Shown: positions 22,595 through 35,059 of the stretch, piece after piece
How positions within the stretch are numbered: position 1 is the stretch's first letter
Layout of the letters: each line of letters opens with the position of its first letter
Source: Perognathus longimembris pacificus
Lineage: Eukaryota; Chordata; Mammalia; Rodentia; Heteromyidae
Length of the DNA: 64,000 bases
Direction of reading: 5' to 3'
Assembly (NCBI RefSeq): GCF_023159225.1
Contig: NC_063161.1
Span: 125,650,958-125,714,957, forward strand
The notes under the pieces: model-generated
The model's database searches: none
The model's input: only the letters and a program-made list of their open reading frames with translations
What the model was told of the DNA's origin: nothing
Translations under genes and position numbers: made by a program

Positions 22595-22665
22595 CTCTGA
22601 GGATAGGGTATTCAGCTCAGTGGAAGAGCACATGCCTCAAGAACTTGTCTCTGAAAAAAAAACAA
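22595..22665 (+). repeat. ID-like fragment
   Basis: GAGGATAGGGTATTCAGCTC, then AGTGGAAGAGCACATGCC, resembles a tRNA-derived A-box region. Confidence 0.5.
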
Positions 22666-22877
22666 CAGAAGTTAAACTCTGTTTTCATAAGGGATTTGTG
22701 CAACATCAGTAGCCATTAGTGGTTCTTGTCACAAAAACGAACAAGGAATTCTAATTATGTGAGATGATGATGGATATCTTCATTTGTTTTACTATAGCAA
22801 TTTTTAACTCTGTCACAATAACATAGTATATTCTTTTTTATATATAATGAAGTTTATGTTTAACATTTTTTTAAAGC

Positions 22878-23120
22878 TGAGCTGAGTGCTGGTGGCTCAC
22901 ACCTGTGATCCTAGCTACTCAGGAGGCTGAGATCTGAGATCACTGTTCAAAGCCAGCCTGGGCAGGAAAGTCCACAAGACTCTTTCCTCTAATTAATCAC
23001 AGAAAAAGCTGGAAATGATGCTGTGGCTCAAGTGATAGAGTACTAGCTTTGAGAAAAAAAGGAACTCAGGGACAGTGCCCAGGCCCAGAGTTCAAGCCCC
23101 AGGAGTGGAAACTTTTTTTT
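22878..23120 (+). repeat. 7SL-Geo composite SINE
   Basis: GTGGCTCACACCTGTGATCC, AAAGCCAGCCTGGGCAGGAA, ATGCTGTGGCTCAAGTGATAG and GAGTTCAAGCCCCAG appear in order. Confidence 0.92.
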
Positions 23121-25180
23121 CTTAAAATTGAAATTGCAGATGTAAAATATGCTAAAGAGAAAAGATAAGGACCTTGACAATTTCCCTAAGGAAATATTAA
23201 CATTTTCCAGAGATTTAAAAGTGAAAAGAAATGATATAGTGAGAGAGGTGTGGAGAGATGTATGAGATATGAGCAATGAGGGTTTCTACTATTTGAAGTA
23301 GTGGTGTGGCAATCAACACTGAGGTGTTGGTTGGATTGTGTTGAGAGGGGACCTTTAACACAAATAGTTCATACATTGCCAGAATTATGCCAAGTAAGAT
23401 TAATTAGTGTCCAAAAGCAAAAAAAATGAGAATGTAATTTATGATCTATAGAGGTTGGTCTTTATTAGAGTATCTCCCTTACTTCCTTAGCTCAAGGAAA
23501 AAGCATTGAGTTGTGTTTTGCCAATTGCTTTCCTGAGAGATTGTTTCATGTCTTGCCTGACAACTTTCCCCCTGTGCTTCTTCTTGAATCTTGCTTGAAT
23601 TTCCATAGTAATCGTGCCTTCAAACTTCAAAGTATTAGAAGTTGTTTGAGTTCCTATCTCTAGTGCTCCCAACATTGCTGTTGCCCTTTGAGAGGTATTT
23701 ATAATGCCTATATTCAATGCAAGAGGAATTTAACTGCAACATGACCCTGTGTCTTCGTTATATAGAATGCGAAGATACCAGGGCACCTGAATATAAAACG
23801 TTAGTTATAAAAGAATCTATAAAATATAGAAATGTAAATTAATTTAGAGAAAGATGAAGACTTTTGAAGTTTCTTACTAGAACTTTTAGAGAATTTTCAG
23901 AGATCACCAGCATTGTTTTGTGTGCAATTCATATTTACCATGGGATTTTTTGAAAAGGAGAAATTTGAATGAAGAAAGAAAAGAATTTCTATCAAGCAGA
24001 TATAACTCCTCTTATTATTATGATGTATCTTTTAAAATTAGTTTTAGTTATATACTCATATATGTTTAGTGTGGATCATGTACTATATATAATTTTATAT
24101 CTTGTTTGTATATAATCATTCATAATAAGTTGTGTTCCTTATCATAGAAAACAAGGATATACTGATTTTGTTGCTATTTAATCCTTATTATAGTATGGAC
24201 TAAATTCTTCAAATAATAGACATTAAGTTCTGATTTCTCCTTATCTTAAGAAATAATACATTAAATATGTCATCATGAATTGATTGATTTCACTTTTGAA
24301 ACCTTTCTATAGGCTGTTTACGGAGCCCACTACTATCAGTATACATGATTTTCAAAGAAAATAAAGTGAATATACTTATCTATGTTGGAGGAGCTAAATT
24401 ATACTTTGAAAACTCTTTAAAGGCGCTCCTACTGAAAGTGTTAAACAGTATAAAAACTATTTCTTCATACCTATAGGATAAAAAGGCTGAAGAATTTCTA
24501 GATAATAACAAAAATTTAATTATATGCTAAATACACTTGGTCTTTTTTTAAAAAAAGTTCCAGATCCTTGTTGGAGCTCTAACTCAGAGGAAGACAATCT
24601 TTTCTATGAGTTAATTGATGGATATTGTTAAGTTATAGTGATATATAGCTTGTAAAAGCTTACTTGAAATTTTACCATCTGTCTGATTTTTTTCAGTTTT
24701 TCTTTTTTAAGAATAGTCTGCAGAAGACTTGAGACCGTTTAGTCTTATTTTTCTACTCTTCTTTCAACTTATTTTTTCACTTAAATTCTTCCAAGTCCTT
24801 AACTGCACCATTTCTAAGCAACCTACGGCAGACAGTAGTCTTTTCACTGTTGAGTTTCACACCTGGCCCACTCCCCTCCAGTAAGGATCTGGTAGCTGTA
24901 GACAGCTATATTTCCTCTGATAGCCAATGTAGATGAGACATAGTTACTGCATATTGTACACAGATTCAAAGAAATGTAGAGGGAAGGAATAAAAGTAGAC
25001 ATGGCATTAATGATGTAGGATGTGATCCAATTTTTTTTATGAAACTGTCAAAAATGTTATAATATTTGTTAGATTTCGCCAATTTGTTCTTCATCATATT
25101 CAAATTTATTAAGAATAGAGAGTAATGAGTAGCAAATAATTTTACCATAAACACCACATTCATAGATCTCCAAAATGTAT
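23121..25180. other. Unique AT-rich DNA
   Basis: A 76-codon minus frame at 23487-23717 is basic (ARFKKKHRGKVVRQDMK) but lacks splice sites or known homology. The rest is featureless. Confidence 0.45.
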
Positions 25181-25186
25181 TCTCAG

Positions 25187-25225
<39 letters not shown>

Positions 25226-25309
25226 TGCATATCCAGATGGTTCTCCTGTATTTGAACCAAAACATGATATGTGCATACACATATACACACAACAAATTGA
25301 TTAAAGTAT

Positions 25310-25630
25310 GGGGTATGAAGGGGGGATTCCAATAGTGTTACTCCTTTGAACAACTAACTCACAGTATAGCAAAATGAATTGTCAAAGGGGAATAAGGTCA
25401 AAGGGAAGAGGAGCAGATGGATGAAGAAAGGAGGATGGGAAAATGCAGTCACAATAGTCAATATACATATGTAAAGATGGGACCAGGTTCCATCTAAGGC
25501 ATGGGTGGGGTTTGGGACAGATGGGGGAGAATGATGGAAGGGGTAACATTGATCATGGTGTTGTGTATTCATAAACTGAGATGTTGAATGGAAACCTCTT
25601 TGTACAACTACATAAGATAATAAAAAAGAA
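25310..25630 (+). repeat. L1 3'-UTR-type fragment
   Basis: A purine-rich 3' UTR (GGGAAGAGGAGCAGATGGATG, GGGGAGAATGATGGAAGG) runs to AACCTCTTTGTACAAC and an AATAAAAAAG tail. The sense orientation matches other L1 3' ends here, but from an older subfamily. Confidence 0.55.
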
Positions 25631-26209
25631 GGAAAATAACATGCTTTGTATTTGTCAGATGAATATGTTGCCTTCTACTATTAGTACTGGCTTAGGAAGA
25701 GACTACTAATAATTTACCAGGTTGTCTGGAGATACTAGATATCAGCTGTTGTATGAAAATTTCTTCTCTGATGAGAAATGCACAATCTGGAATGTGTAAA
25801 GCACAAGTTAGGGCTGCCTAAGGTCCAAAGAAGACATGTACATAAGCTTGAGTGGGCCAACTGGTGAGCAAAAATTATTCGATAATAGAATTTCATTTTA
25901 CTGTCCATTAGCCAATCACTTTGCACAATTATTAAAACACCTTGGACCTGAGAAAATTCTTTAGGAAAAAGATGAAACTATCATTACCTTAGAAAACAGA
26001 CTAATTGATGTTTAAAATTGTCTGCCATTATTCTTGGGAATTATTCTCTTTGTTAGGTCTGAGTGGGAGAGAAAAATTGCATACAAATTGGGTCTCAATT
26101 ATTTCTACTGAAATTTTGTTTGGTTTTATATTAGTTGGCTTCTTCCTGTGGATAATCTACTTGTTTACATGGTATGATACTTTGTGTACATGTGTGAAAA
26201 TGGAATAGT

Positions 26210-26550
26210 GAAGCTTATTGAAGTTGGTTTGGGAAGAGGGCAGAGAAGAGAGAGAAATGCAGAGTCTGATCAAGCTACATTATAGCATATATGGATGTAT
26301 CAAAATGAAATCCTTTGTACAAATAATTAATCCTAATTGAAAGTGTGGAAATGGAGGGGAAAATGGTGAACAAATGCAGAAGTGGTACTCACTAGATACT
26401 GTGTTGAAAATGAACTATACAACTTGTGGGTTGAGGCAGGAGGCAAAAACGAGGAGAGAGCAAGAGAAGAAGTGATACTGTCCACAAAAAATGTACTCAT
26501 TACCCCTCTGTGCATCACCTTTATAATAACAATAACAACACTTTTTTTTT
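26210..26550 (+). repeat. L1 3'-UTR fragment
   Basis: GAAATCCTTTGTACAAATAATTAATCC, then CACTAGATACTGTGTTGAAAATG, GTACTCATTACCCCTCTGTG and CATCACCTTTATAATAACAA. It resembles the sense L1 tail at 32515-32755. Confidence 0.65.
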
Positions 26551-26987
26551 AAATGTAGAAAATGTTCCCAGGATATCAGCTTAGGGTATTGGATTGATAA
26601 CTGAGAATCAGAAAGCAAGTGTGATCAACTCAGTTTTCCAGGGACTGAGGCAGATTTAAAGGAGGGCCTGTGAATTCATAGGGAAATAGTACAAACTTGA
26701 CTTAAGAGCTGAGCACGGGTCACAGTCAAGCTATAACTCAGAGACAGATCCATCACATTCTTGAAATGGCACATATTTCCTAGAAACCCTCAAATAACGG
26801 AAATTGCCTTTTCTACAACTCTATCAGCTGCTCAAGGGCAGCCTGTCCTTCTTGGTTGGAGTTTAGCCAATTAGCTCTGCCAAAGGCCCGTTTGGCAGAC
26901 TTTCTGTAATGCTGGCTTGGAAAGTGTGCCTTTGTCATTGCCAGTGACAGGATCTATACACGTGTAGTGCCTTTCCTTTGACTATAA

Positions 26988-27155
26988 ATCAGAGGTGGAC
27001 AGACTTATTCTGTAAAGGTCCTGATAATAAATATCTTAAGCTGTACAGAACACATGATTTCTGTTTCGACTACTTTAGTTCTACTGTTGTTGGCAAAAAC
27101 ATTCATAGTATGAGAAAATGAGTAAATGTGGATGTTTTCTAAAAAATTACTATGG
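26988..27155 (+). mobile_element. MER20-like hAT-Charlie relic
   Basis: GTGGACAGACTTATTCTGTAAAGG, then AATAAATATCTTAAGC, TTCTGTTTCGACTACTTTAG and ACATTCATAGTATGAG, follows the order of the MER20 consensus as I remember it. It is a nonautonomous, ancient element. Confidence 0.7.
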
Positions 27156-27224
27156 ATATTGAAATTTTATTTTCATATAATATTCATATGATGCAACATA
27201 TTTTTTGAATTTATTTTTGTCTGT

Positions 27225-27615
27225 ATGTGCCTTGGCACTGTGGCTTTAAGCTTTTACTTGTTAATTAAAGATAAGAGTTTCATGGACTCATTCTCAAGGT
27301 GGCTTTAAACCACAGTCCTCAGACCTCAACCTCTTGAGCAGCTACAATTATAGACACAAATCATCAGCACCTGGCTTTTTCTCATTTTGCTACTGTTGTT
27401 GTTATTGTTACTGGGGTTTGACCTTGGGGTCTCATGCTTTCTAGGGCACCATTCACTGTCACTTGAAGCTGGCTCTTGCCCTCCACTTTTCTGCTTTAGC
27501 TATATTTTGGATAGCATCATTCTTGTTGCTTGGGCTAGCCTTGGACTGTGAACCTCCTCCCTATGCCTCCTGAATAGCTAGATTTTATAAGTGTGAGCTA
27601 CCACACTTGTCATGA
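27225..27615 (-). repeat. Two antisense 7SL-type SINEs
   Basis: The first (27225-27375) has GTTAATTAAAGATAAGAG, then CTCTTGAGCAGCTACAATTATAG. The second (27395-27615) has GGGGTTTGACCTTGGGGTC, then CTCCTGAATAGCTAGATTTTATAAG. Confidence 0.65.
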
Positions 27616-27619
27616 GTGT

Positions 27620-28260
27620 CCGTTGATAGGGCACAGCATGTAGAAAAATGTGGGGGAAATGAACTTATGAGGGAAACCTCTAAAATAACCTGATCTTGTG
27701 AAAGATGGATTGCTTGCTGGGAAATGGTAAACTTGAGGGCATTCATGGTGAAAACCAAAAAATGGCAAGGAAGTGAACTAGAAGAGAGGTTAGATATTTT
27801 CCTCTCATCTCTCTTTTATTCTCTTCTCTTTTCTTTTTGTTTGATAGATATCAAGCTACACAATTGAAATTCCTATTGCCTGCTTATTTCATAAATACAC
27901 TGAAAAGGGAGTTGGAAATGTTATTTCTAAGCCATCCCACACTCTTCTAGTATATATGCACCATAATATTTATATCTTCCTGATGGGCTTTTCCCATCCC
28001 GTGCTAATAGGACTTTTTTTTTTGTCTCAGAGAAGCAGAGCTGCCTAAGCTTTTTGAAAAATGGGAGGAAAAGAGGTTTTGTGAATGATTTGTTCGAAGT
28101 TTGTAAGAAGATAAAGAAATAAATGAACACATGAGTAGCTAATATGCGCCAAGTTTTATGTTAATGTGTTAGAATTCCTAGTATAATTAGCACATGAAAT
28201 ACATGTACCCTAAATGTATTATAGACATTTTAGTAGTTATAATAATAATCACAGCATCTT
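27620..28260. other. Unique AT-rich DNA
   Basis: No feature recognised. Confidence 0.5.
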
Positions 28261-28264
28261 CACT

Positions 28265-28420
28265 GATCTATTTCTTTAAATTATCTTTAAGTAGTTGTAC
28301 AAAGGGGTCTAAATTCCACATATCAATTTATGAGTACAATGTTTCTTGATCAACATCACTGATTCCATCATTCTTTCCCTCATTTATCCACATTTCATCT
28401 ATGTTCTCAAGTTATAATAA
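28265..28420 (-). repeat. Old antisense L1 3' end
   Basis: TTATCTTTAAGTAGTTGTAC, then AAAGGGGTC and TACAATGTTTCTTGATCAACATCAC. Confidence 0.6.
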
Positions 28421-29880
28421 TGTGCCTTTAGCTTACAAGTGCTTTATACATAAGGAAAACAGGCTTGCAAGATTAAGGCATTGTTCTCATGTTATATAGT
28501 TGGTAAATGGTGGTACTGACTACATAGTATATTCTCAATTAATATTTGTGTTTTATTTCCTTAATATGAGAGATCCTACTAGTAGACTTGAGCTAATTCA
28601 AAACTTTCTTGCTTTTTGTGGCCAAGGGATGTCATCTGGTCAGGTGACCATTTTAATATTAAGGTAATGCCTTGATGTGCTGCTGAGATCATACTTAATG
28701 AATCCAAGAAAAGAAATTCACTAGCTGCTAAGAGAGAGGAAGCTCCTGACCCAGAATAGATGATGCTGTTAGGGGATTAACAGGGCCATGCGTGGAGTTA
28801 TGATTAGTCAAATAATTGGTGACACTTAACACAAAGGCTTTTGCCAAGGGGGGGAAATAACACTATTTGTTGTTCATATAATTAGATTTTTCACCTCAAG
28901 TGAAAAAGTAAATTGAGCACAAAATGCAAGCAGACCTGAAGTGGCTGTTCAAAGTTGATGTGGGTCTTTAATTACAGGATTCATCAGATGTAGGGCTTTG
29001 GACTCACCAGGCTATGCTGATTTGAATTCAGAAATGTTTAAAAAAGAGAAAAAAAAAAACCACCCTGAAATAATAGATTACTGGTCAGCTCTACAGTGGC
29101 CCTGGCTATCAGGAAATGTGAATCATTCATACTGGTACTTCAGGAAGATGTGCAATCAAATCCCACTTGAGGCACCTCTAAATAATTCTACTGCTCTGCC
29201 CTGGAAGCTTTTGTCAATCAGTAATCGGGGCTGCCATTCCCTCCCCATCGCTCTCTCAAGCTTGGCAGCGGATGAACCTCTGTGGTCAGAGATTTGCTAA
29301 TGCATCGGCTCCAAGGCACATATTTCATGTTTCCTGTGCCCTCTCATTTCCTGCCTCTCAAGACATTACCTCTCCAAGGATCCATTTCAGTGTTCCTAAT
29401 AATTACCCTACTCTTGAGACAGTGACTAGGAGAAAGATTTCAGTGTGACTGGCCTCTCATTTTCCAAAATATGATCTTCTATTGCTTGGCCTGACTGTTC
29501 TGTAAAATCACATCTTCCCTGTGCTGGACAGCTGTGACCCAAACTAAGAGGAGTGAAAGATTAGTGGAGGGCCCAATTTTGTACTTGGGGAATGAGATGA
29601 AGAAAAGGAGTGCTCATGTTTCCTTAAAATAACCTTCATAATGAATAACCAGGAGCAAATTTTCTAAAGTTTTAAAGGAAAAAAAAATTGCTGATAGAAC
29701 AATGTAATTCCAAGTGAATACCTTTTGCAAGCCTCCTTACTAACAAGAATCTAGCACAAATCTTTCCACTGTCATAGGATGCTCTTTTTACCACTATTCT
29801 TGAATTTCTACATTTTATTTTATCATTTTCTACAATTCAGATAACTTATTGCTGATTCTTATACATTCTGAGATTTCTTC
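28421..29880. other. Unique DNA with a GC-richer block
   Basis: A block at about 28930-29400 is non-repetitive, retains several CpGs (ATCGGGG, ATCGCTC, AGCGGATG) and includes a homeodomain-type TAATTACA. It could be conserved noncoding DNA, but this cannot be tested here. Confidence 0.35.
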
Positions 29881-29884
29881 CTAT

Positions 29885-30110
29885 TCATTTTTATTGATGT
29901 ATTATTACTTATGCAAAGGGATTTTGTTGTGACATTTCCATACATGTCAATAATGTACCTTGATTTGCCAGTTACTCTTTCCCTTTTTGTTTAAACAATT
30001 TGCAATGTGTTTCAATATTTAATTTTCATTCATGCATATAGAGTACTACCTTCATATTCACCCTCATCAACTCTCTCCTTATTCAATATTTCTCGTGTTG
30101 TTTTATCTTA
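29885..30110 (-). repeat. Old antisense L1 3' end
   Basis: TTTTTATTGATGTATTATTAC, then CATTTCCATACATGTCAATAATG. Confidence 0.55.
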
Positions 30111-30276
30111 TGAATATAGGTCCATATATTAGTATAAGGTGCTTCAAGCCCTTTTGAGAAGTATGAGTATATGAACTGTACTTTTGAAAAATGGTTAATC
30201 CTTGAGATAAACATAATAAAATTTAAAGGTTTAAAACTTGTTTTTTAAAGCCTTTCACTACTTTTGAATTCATTTG

Positions 30277-30545
30277 ATTCATTCATTCATTCTTTCTTTC
30301 TTTCTTCCTTCCTTTCTTTCTTTCCTTCTTTCTTTCTTTCCTTCTTTCTTTCTTTCTGTCCTGGGGCTTGAAGTCAGGGCCTGAGCACTGCTTTTTTGCT
30401 TCTTTTTGCTTAAGGCTAGCACTCTAACACTTGAGCCACAGCACTACTTCTGGCTTTTTCTATATATGTGGTGCTGAGGAATTGAACCCAGGGCTTCATG
30501 TATATGAGGCAAGCACTCTACCACTAGGCCATATTCCAAGCTCCA
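30277..30545 (-). mobile_element. Antisense IDL-Geo SINE with expanded (CTTT)n tail
   Basis: A pyrimidine tract of about 80 bp (30277-30357; CTTT/CCTT units) precedes GTCCTGGGGCTTGAAGTC and both antisense monomers, ending in GGCCATATTCCAAGCTCC. The tract is the diversified A-tail. Confidence 0.85.
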
Positions 30546-30726
30546 GAATTCATGTGCTTTTTCTATGGCCAGCTCTGACCAGTTCTTAAAGAGTAGCTTT
30601 ATGTTTAACAGCTAATTTATACCCACACTTTGATTACCATAGCCTTGAGTCTTATTCTAAGCACTGACATTTGGGTAAAAGCAGTGGAAATTCAGCACAG
30701 TAGGTTCTGTTGATTAGAGAGAAATC

Positions 30727-30970
30727 TTTTTTTTTTTTTTTTTTTCTGGTTCAGGGGCTTCAACTCATGGCCTGGGTTCTGTCCCTCAGCTTTTGTGCTC
30801 AAGGCTAGTGCTCTACCACTTGAGCCACAGTTCTCATCATACCTTTTTGGTGTTTAATTGGAGATAAGAATCTTATGGACTTGCCTTTCTAGGCTGGCTT
30901 TAAGCCATGATCATCAGATTTCAGCCTCCTGAGTAGCTAGGATTACAGATATGAACCACCTACCTAGCCA
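30727..30970 (-). repeat. Antisense 7SL-Geo composite SINE
   Basis: After a T-run come GGCTAGTGCTCTACCACTTG, GTTTAATTGGAGATAAGAAT and CAGCCTCCTGAGTAGCTAGG. Confidence 0.88.
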
Positions 30971-31805
30971 GGGAAAAAATAGAAGTACTTGGGCTTTGAG
31001 GAGAAGCTCTGAGGATGTTAGCGGTAAGGATAGAGAAGCCACTCCAGCCCCCTTTTCCCCAGCTCATTAGAGAGGGACGAGAGGTTGCCTGGGGCTGGGG
31101 GATTCCTCTAAGAAGTATCTTAAGGGGGAGAACTTAATGGACCACAATGCTACAGGGCTACAGGTATGATATTGTTAATATTGCCACCTACAGGGAACCC
31201 AGTGGTTTCTTAAGATTGTTTAGGCTATGACATAATAGATTCTAGGAAGGTAAGAAAAGGGGTTCCTTTCTGTTTGTCTCCTTCTTTAAGTTAGTACTCT
31301 GTTTTTTCTCCTGAAAAACTGAGCCCTTCACTTTTTTCAGGGTAAAATTCTGTTTTGGTGTTACAAATTGAGAGACTAATCGTCTTGATTTGTCTAGGAG
31401 AGATATAGTTAATTACAATTGCCCTGGCATAAATATGAGTAAGTAGTATTCATGTTCAAAAGTTCTTCAGTTTGGATGACAAATTATGTATGTGCTAAGG
31501 TAAGAGGTAAAATGAGGGGTTTGTAGGTAGCTATCTCCTTCATAGAAAGAGATGTGAGGTAGTGTGTGTGTTCCTGGTAGAGCTTGGGATGCTGCTCAGA
31601 GGTTGGAGGCCTGAGCAAGGAGAAGTAGTACAGAGGAGCACTAGTCTGTATAGCTGGGTAGATACAGAAGGGTGAGGCAGCTCCAAGGGCACTGGAAGCA
31701 GGCTGATGGGGGGAGGATTCCAGCCAAGCAGAGTAAGCAGGAACACTGACAGATGTTGTCTTTTGAAAAGACTCTGTTCAGACTCCATCTTCAAAATTAT
31801 CATCA
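30971..31805. other. Unique DNA
   Basis: Purine-rich stretches occur near 31550-31740. A 112-codon minus frame (31540-31878) runs into a SINE and looks like chance. Confidence 0.45.
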
Positions 31806-31807
31806 AG

Positions 31808-32005
31808 AAACTAGGCTGTAGGCCTAGCTCAACTGGTACAATGCCAACAGAGAGGCAAACAAGAGGATACAAATTCAAGCTCTAGTATCACCATTGCCAA
31901 AAAATAAAATCACCTTTATATTTCCAGCACTGAGGAGGCCAAGGAGAAATTCAAGGTCAGCCTGGGCATTGCAGTGAGAATCTGTCCTCAAGGCAAACAA
32001 AAGAA
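31808..32005 (+). repeat. ID-like plus B1-like fragments
   Basis: GGCTGTAGGCCTAGCTCAAC is ID-like. It is followed by TTTCCAGCACTGAGGAGGCC and CAGCCTGGGCATTGCAGTGAG, which are 7SL/B1-like. Confidence 0.55.
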
Positions 32006-32334
32006 AATGAATATACCTGCACTGATTTTAATACCTATTAAATGATTTTGTTCTTCTAGTCATGAATTCAATACCTGTTTATTGTGAAATTATCATGTCT
32101 AGCATTTGTTGGAGCTTGGGGACCTAGGGTTGAATATATATCATTCCTGGACTTAAGGAACTTATAGTTCAGAGAGATAAATAGAAAATAAAAGCAAGAT
32201 CTACTAGAGCCCCAATCTTGTGTCTCATATTTGGTATATAGATAGAATGCTATAGAGCAGGGAAATCTAGACAGCTCTTAAAAATCAGGGAATGGAAATG
32301 AGGTTTTTTCCTTGTTGCTGTTTTTTTGTTTTCT

Positions 32335-32480
32335 TTTTAAATTTAATTTTATTGTCAAGGTGATGTACAGAAGGGTTACAGTTACATACATAAGGTAGTG
32401 AGTATATTTCTTGTCTTATTTGTTACCCTCCCCTTCATTTTTCTTCCACTTTCCCTCTTCCCCAGTTCCTCCCATGTTTT
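32335..32480 (-). repeat. Antisense L1 3'-UTR fragment
   Basis: TTAATTTTATTGTCAAGGTG, TACAGTTACATACATAAGG, then a C/T-rich region ending in a T-run. It is the reverse complement of an L1 tail. Confidence 0.75.
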
Positions 32481-32514
32481 TTTTTTTTTTGTCTCATTTG
32501 TGTATATGTCTTTT

Positions 32515-32757
32515 GGAGGGTAAGTGGAGCACAGAAATGGTGGGACAAAGGGTGAACAAACACAGCAGTGGCACTCACTAGACACTATGTTGGAAATGAA
32601 TTATATAACTTGTGGGTGGGGATGAGAGGGAAAAACTGGAAAAAGGGAGAAAAGAGGTGATGTCCAAAAAGACAGGTTCTCATTACCTGAATTATGTAAC
32701 TATGACTCCCCTGTACATCTCTTTTGTAAAAACAATAAAAGAAAATTAAAAAATAAA
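32515..32757 (+). repeat. Sense L1 3'-UTR fragment
   Basis: GTGGGACAAAGGGTGAACAAAC, CACTCACTAGACACTATG, GGTTCTCATTACCTG, CCCCTGTACATCTC, then an A-rich tail. It lies beside an antisense L1 tail, giving an inverted pair. Confidence 0.75.
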
Positions 32758-32759
32758 AG

Positions 32760-34560
32760 CAGAGAATAATGTCTTAAAATGTTTTCTGATTATACTCATC
32801 AAAGACTAATTGAAGCCTTATTGTATCTTCGTGCCATTGAGTTTGAGTTTTATAACATGGACAAAGGTCAAAAATTAAGATTCTATAATGTTGTTAGAAA
32901 TATCCAGTTATGATCTCCAAATCTGGAAAAGAAATTTTTTATAATGTCATTCTGGTCTGGTATGCACTTATTATATGTGCCCCATGAAAACTCTCCCATT
33001 CCTAAGTCAGATTCATAATAGCAATAACAGATTTGCCTGGCGTATAATTAAATTCATTCATAAACTTGATTAAAGCAGTTTTCTAACACTCAGAATGAGC
33101 TCCAATTTCTAGGATTCAAGAGAGATAGAGGATGTCAAGGGATTGAAATCATTGGAATAGTACAGCCAGTAGAGTGTCTCTAACAACTCCCAACCCCACC
33201 TCAAGCAAGCCTTAGAGAATGTTTTTCAATTTGGCTGATTATGATACTTTGATTAAAACTAAATTGTATTATCAGTTAGTTAAAATGGAGACCTAGCTCC
33301 TCAGAGGAGCTAGCTGCATTTCAGGAGGAAGGAGAGGCAGTACACAGAGAGATTTACCTGAAGAAAAGTGATGCTTAGTTAAGGTGATTTTCCCCTTAGG
33401 AAATAGCCACAGCCCTTTGGTAAAGGTAACAAAGCACTTTGCAATTTAGCTGAAAAGATGGCTTGTCTGGGCCTAACTGAGAAAATGTTTTAACACAAAG
33501 GATTTAATATAGTAATCACAAACGGAAGAGTGTATTTCAGGTTCTACCTTCTAGTATGATAAGTTTGGGGATGAATAAGCATTTTTAAGAAATGACCATG
33601 AATTGATGAATGCAATGATTAAAACAAAGGTGGCCTCCTCAGAGTAGCAGGCATTATTTTGTGTGGGAAAGAATGGGAAGAAATCAATTTGTGTAACTCA
33701 TATTCATTGAAACAGAGCGAATGTGCCAGGATCTGTGCTATACCTGTAGTCCAAGATTGAGTAAGGAGTCTAAGATTGAGACAGGGAGGAGGTCAGAACC
33801 AGGAACAATTAAAATATACTGCAGTACTTTAATGACTTAAGGAGAATGCAAAACAAAAAGAGCAAGGTGGAGCTCAGAAGATAAAGTATTAATTCTGTCT
33901 GAGATTGCAAAGCTCTTTTCCCAAGGAGGTGGAGTTTAGAGGATATGGGAAGGAGAGGAAGAAAAGGATGTTCAGGGCAGGGGAGGCATCTGGGATTCAG
34001 GCAGAATGTGCTGAAAGGGCCACATGAGCAACATTACTATGGTCAGAATAGTGGTTCTATTAAAGGTGGTAGGGGAGGATAAATGTGGATTGTTCTTGTA
34101 GCAAGCAAAGGGGTTCAGCCTTCTTTCTGTATGTCACAAGTGAAATGGGTTCTATCTTTAAATATGATCAGTTCATTGAATAGGAACTGCTCCTTAGGGT
34201 ACAATGAGGAAGTAGCTTCATGCTTCCATTGCCCTCTAATTCTGCTCTGTTTCTCTCTGTAATTTGGGAAGATTTTGTAGGTTTTTTCACACTCAGTTTT
34301 CAATGATCAGAAACTCATTAGAAAGCCCAATATCTTCTAAGTCAAAATTCAATTTCTTAGTTGATGTAGGATTTTGTCACTGTAGCTAAAACCTGGGTGA
34401 TCTGGGTGCTGAAGTGTATGCCACCCCCTCCCCCATCTCTGGACCAGGCCTATGGTCACACCTTTTATATTTGTGTCCTCTAGATTCCTCACTGACCTAG
34501 CAAGCTCTTTTCTAGCTAGAGATAGATTAGCTCACCTGTTCCAGTTTTTCTCTTGTCACT
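32760..34560. other. Unique DNA
   Basis: No repeat recognised. Possible short conserved stretches near 33000-33110 and 33420-33520 cannot be judged without alignment. Confidence 0.4.
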
Positions 34561-34627
34561 TATGCTCTCCTATTCACTGGACTGGCTGCTTCAAGGTTAG
34601 GGATGGAAGAGGGACATAGAGAAATAG

Positions 34628-35057
34628 ACCTGGCTTTCATTTTCCTGGTGCTGTTTTGCTGGTTGCTAATTCCCTTTGTAGGAGACATCGAAAGTACCTG
34701 GGTGGGATCTTTGGAGGCCATGTGGACCTTTGAAACTGACTGTAAGCTTATAGAATGTCCCCCGGGGACTCATACATAAGATTTGCCCTTGGCAATGCGA
34801 CTCCACCCTTGGCTGATGATACCTGAGGGGCAGGTGGAGCACCTCCTACCTTAGTTGCATGAGGGTATAAAGACCCCCCTGAGAGAGAGTTCAGGTGCCA
34901 TTTTCCTTTACTCCTCTGTGGGAACTTGGCCTTGGGGGCCCTGCTGGCAATAAACTCTTTTGCTCTATATGACTTCGCCTATGGTCTGTGGGTCTTCTGG
35001 GATAATTTTCCTTTCACTGACAATCCCCTGATTTGGGCCAACCCTCTCCAGCTAACA
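34628..35057 (+). mobile_element. LTR-like segment, sense
   Basis: A TATAAA box (34866-34871) is followed 78 bp later by AATAAA (34949-34954). A U5-like tail then ends CAGCTAACA at 35057, the spacing expected of an LTR. The left boundary and TSD were not found. Older and diverged. Confidence 0.6.
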
Positions 35058-35059
35058 TT

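Noticed and set aside
23487..23717. 76-codon basic minus-strand frame
   Set aside because: No splice sites, no recognised family and no supporting context; kept only as a note.
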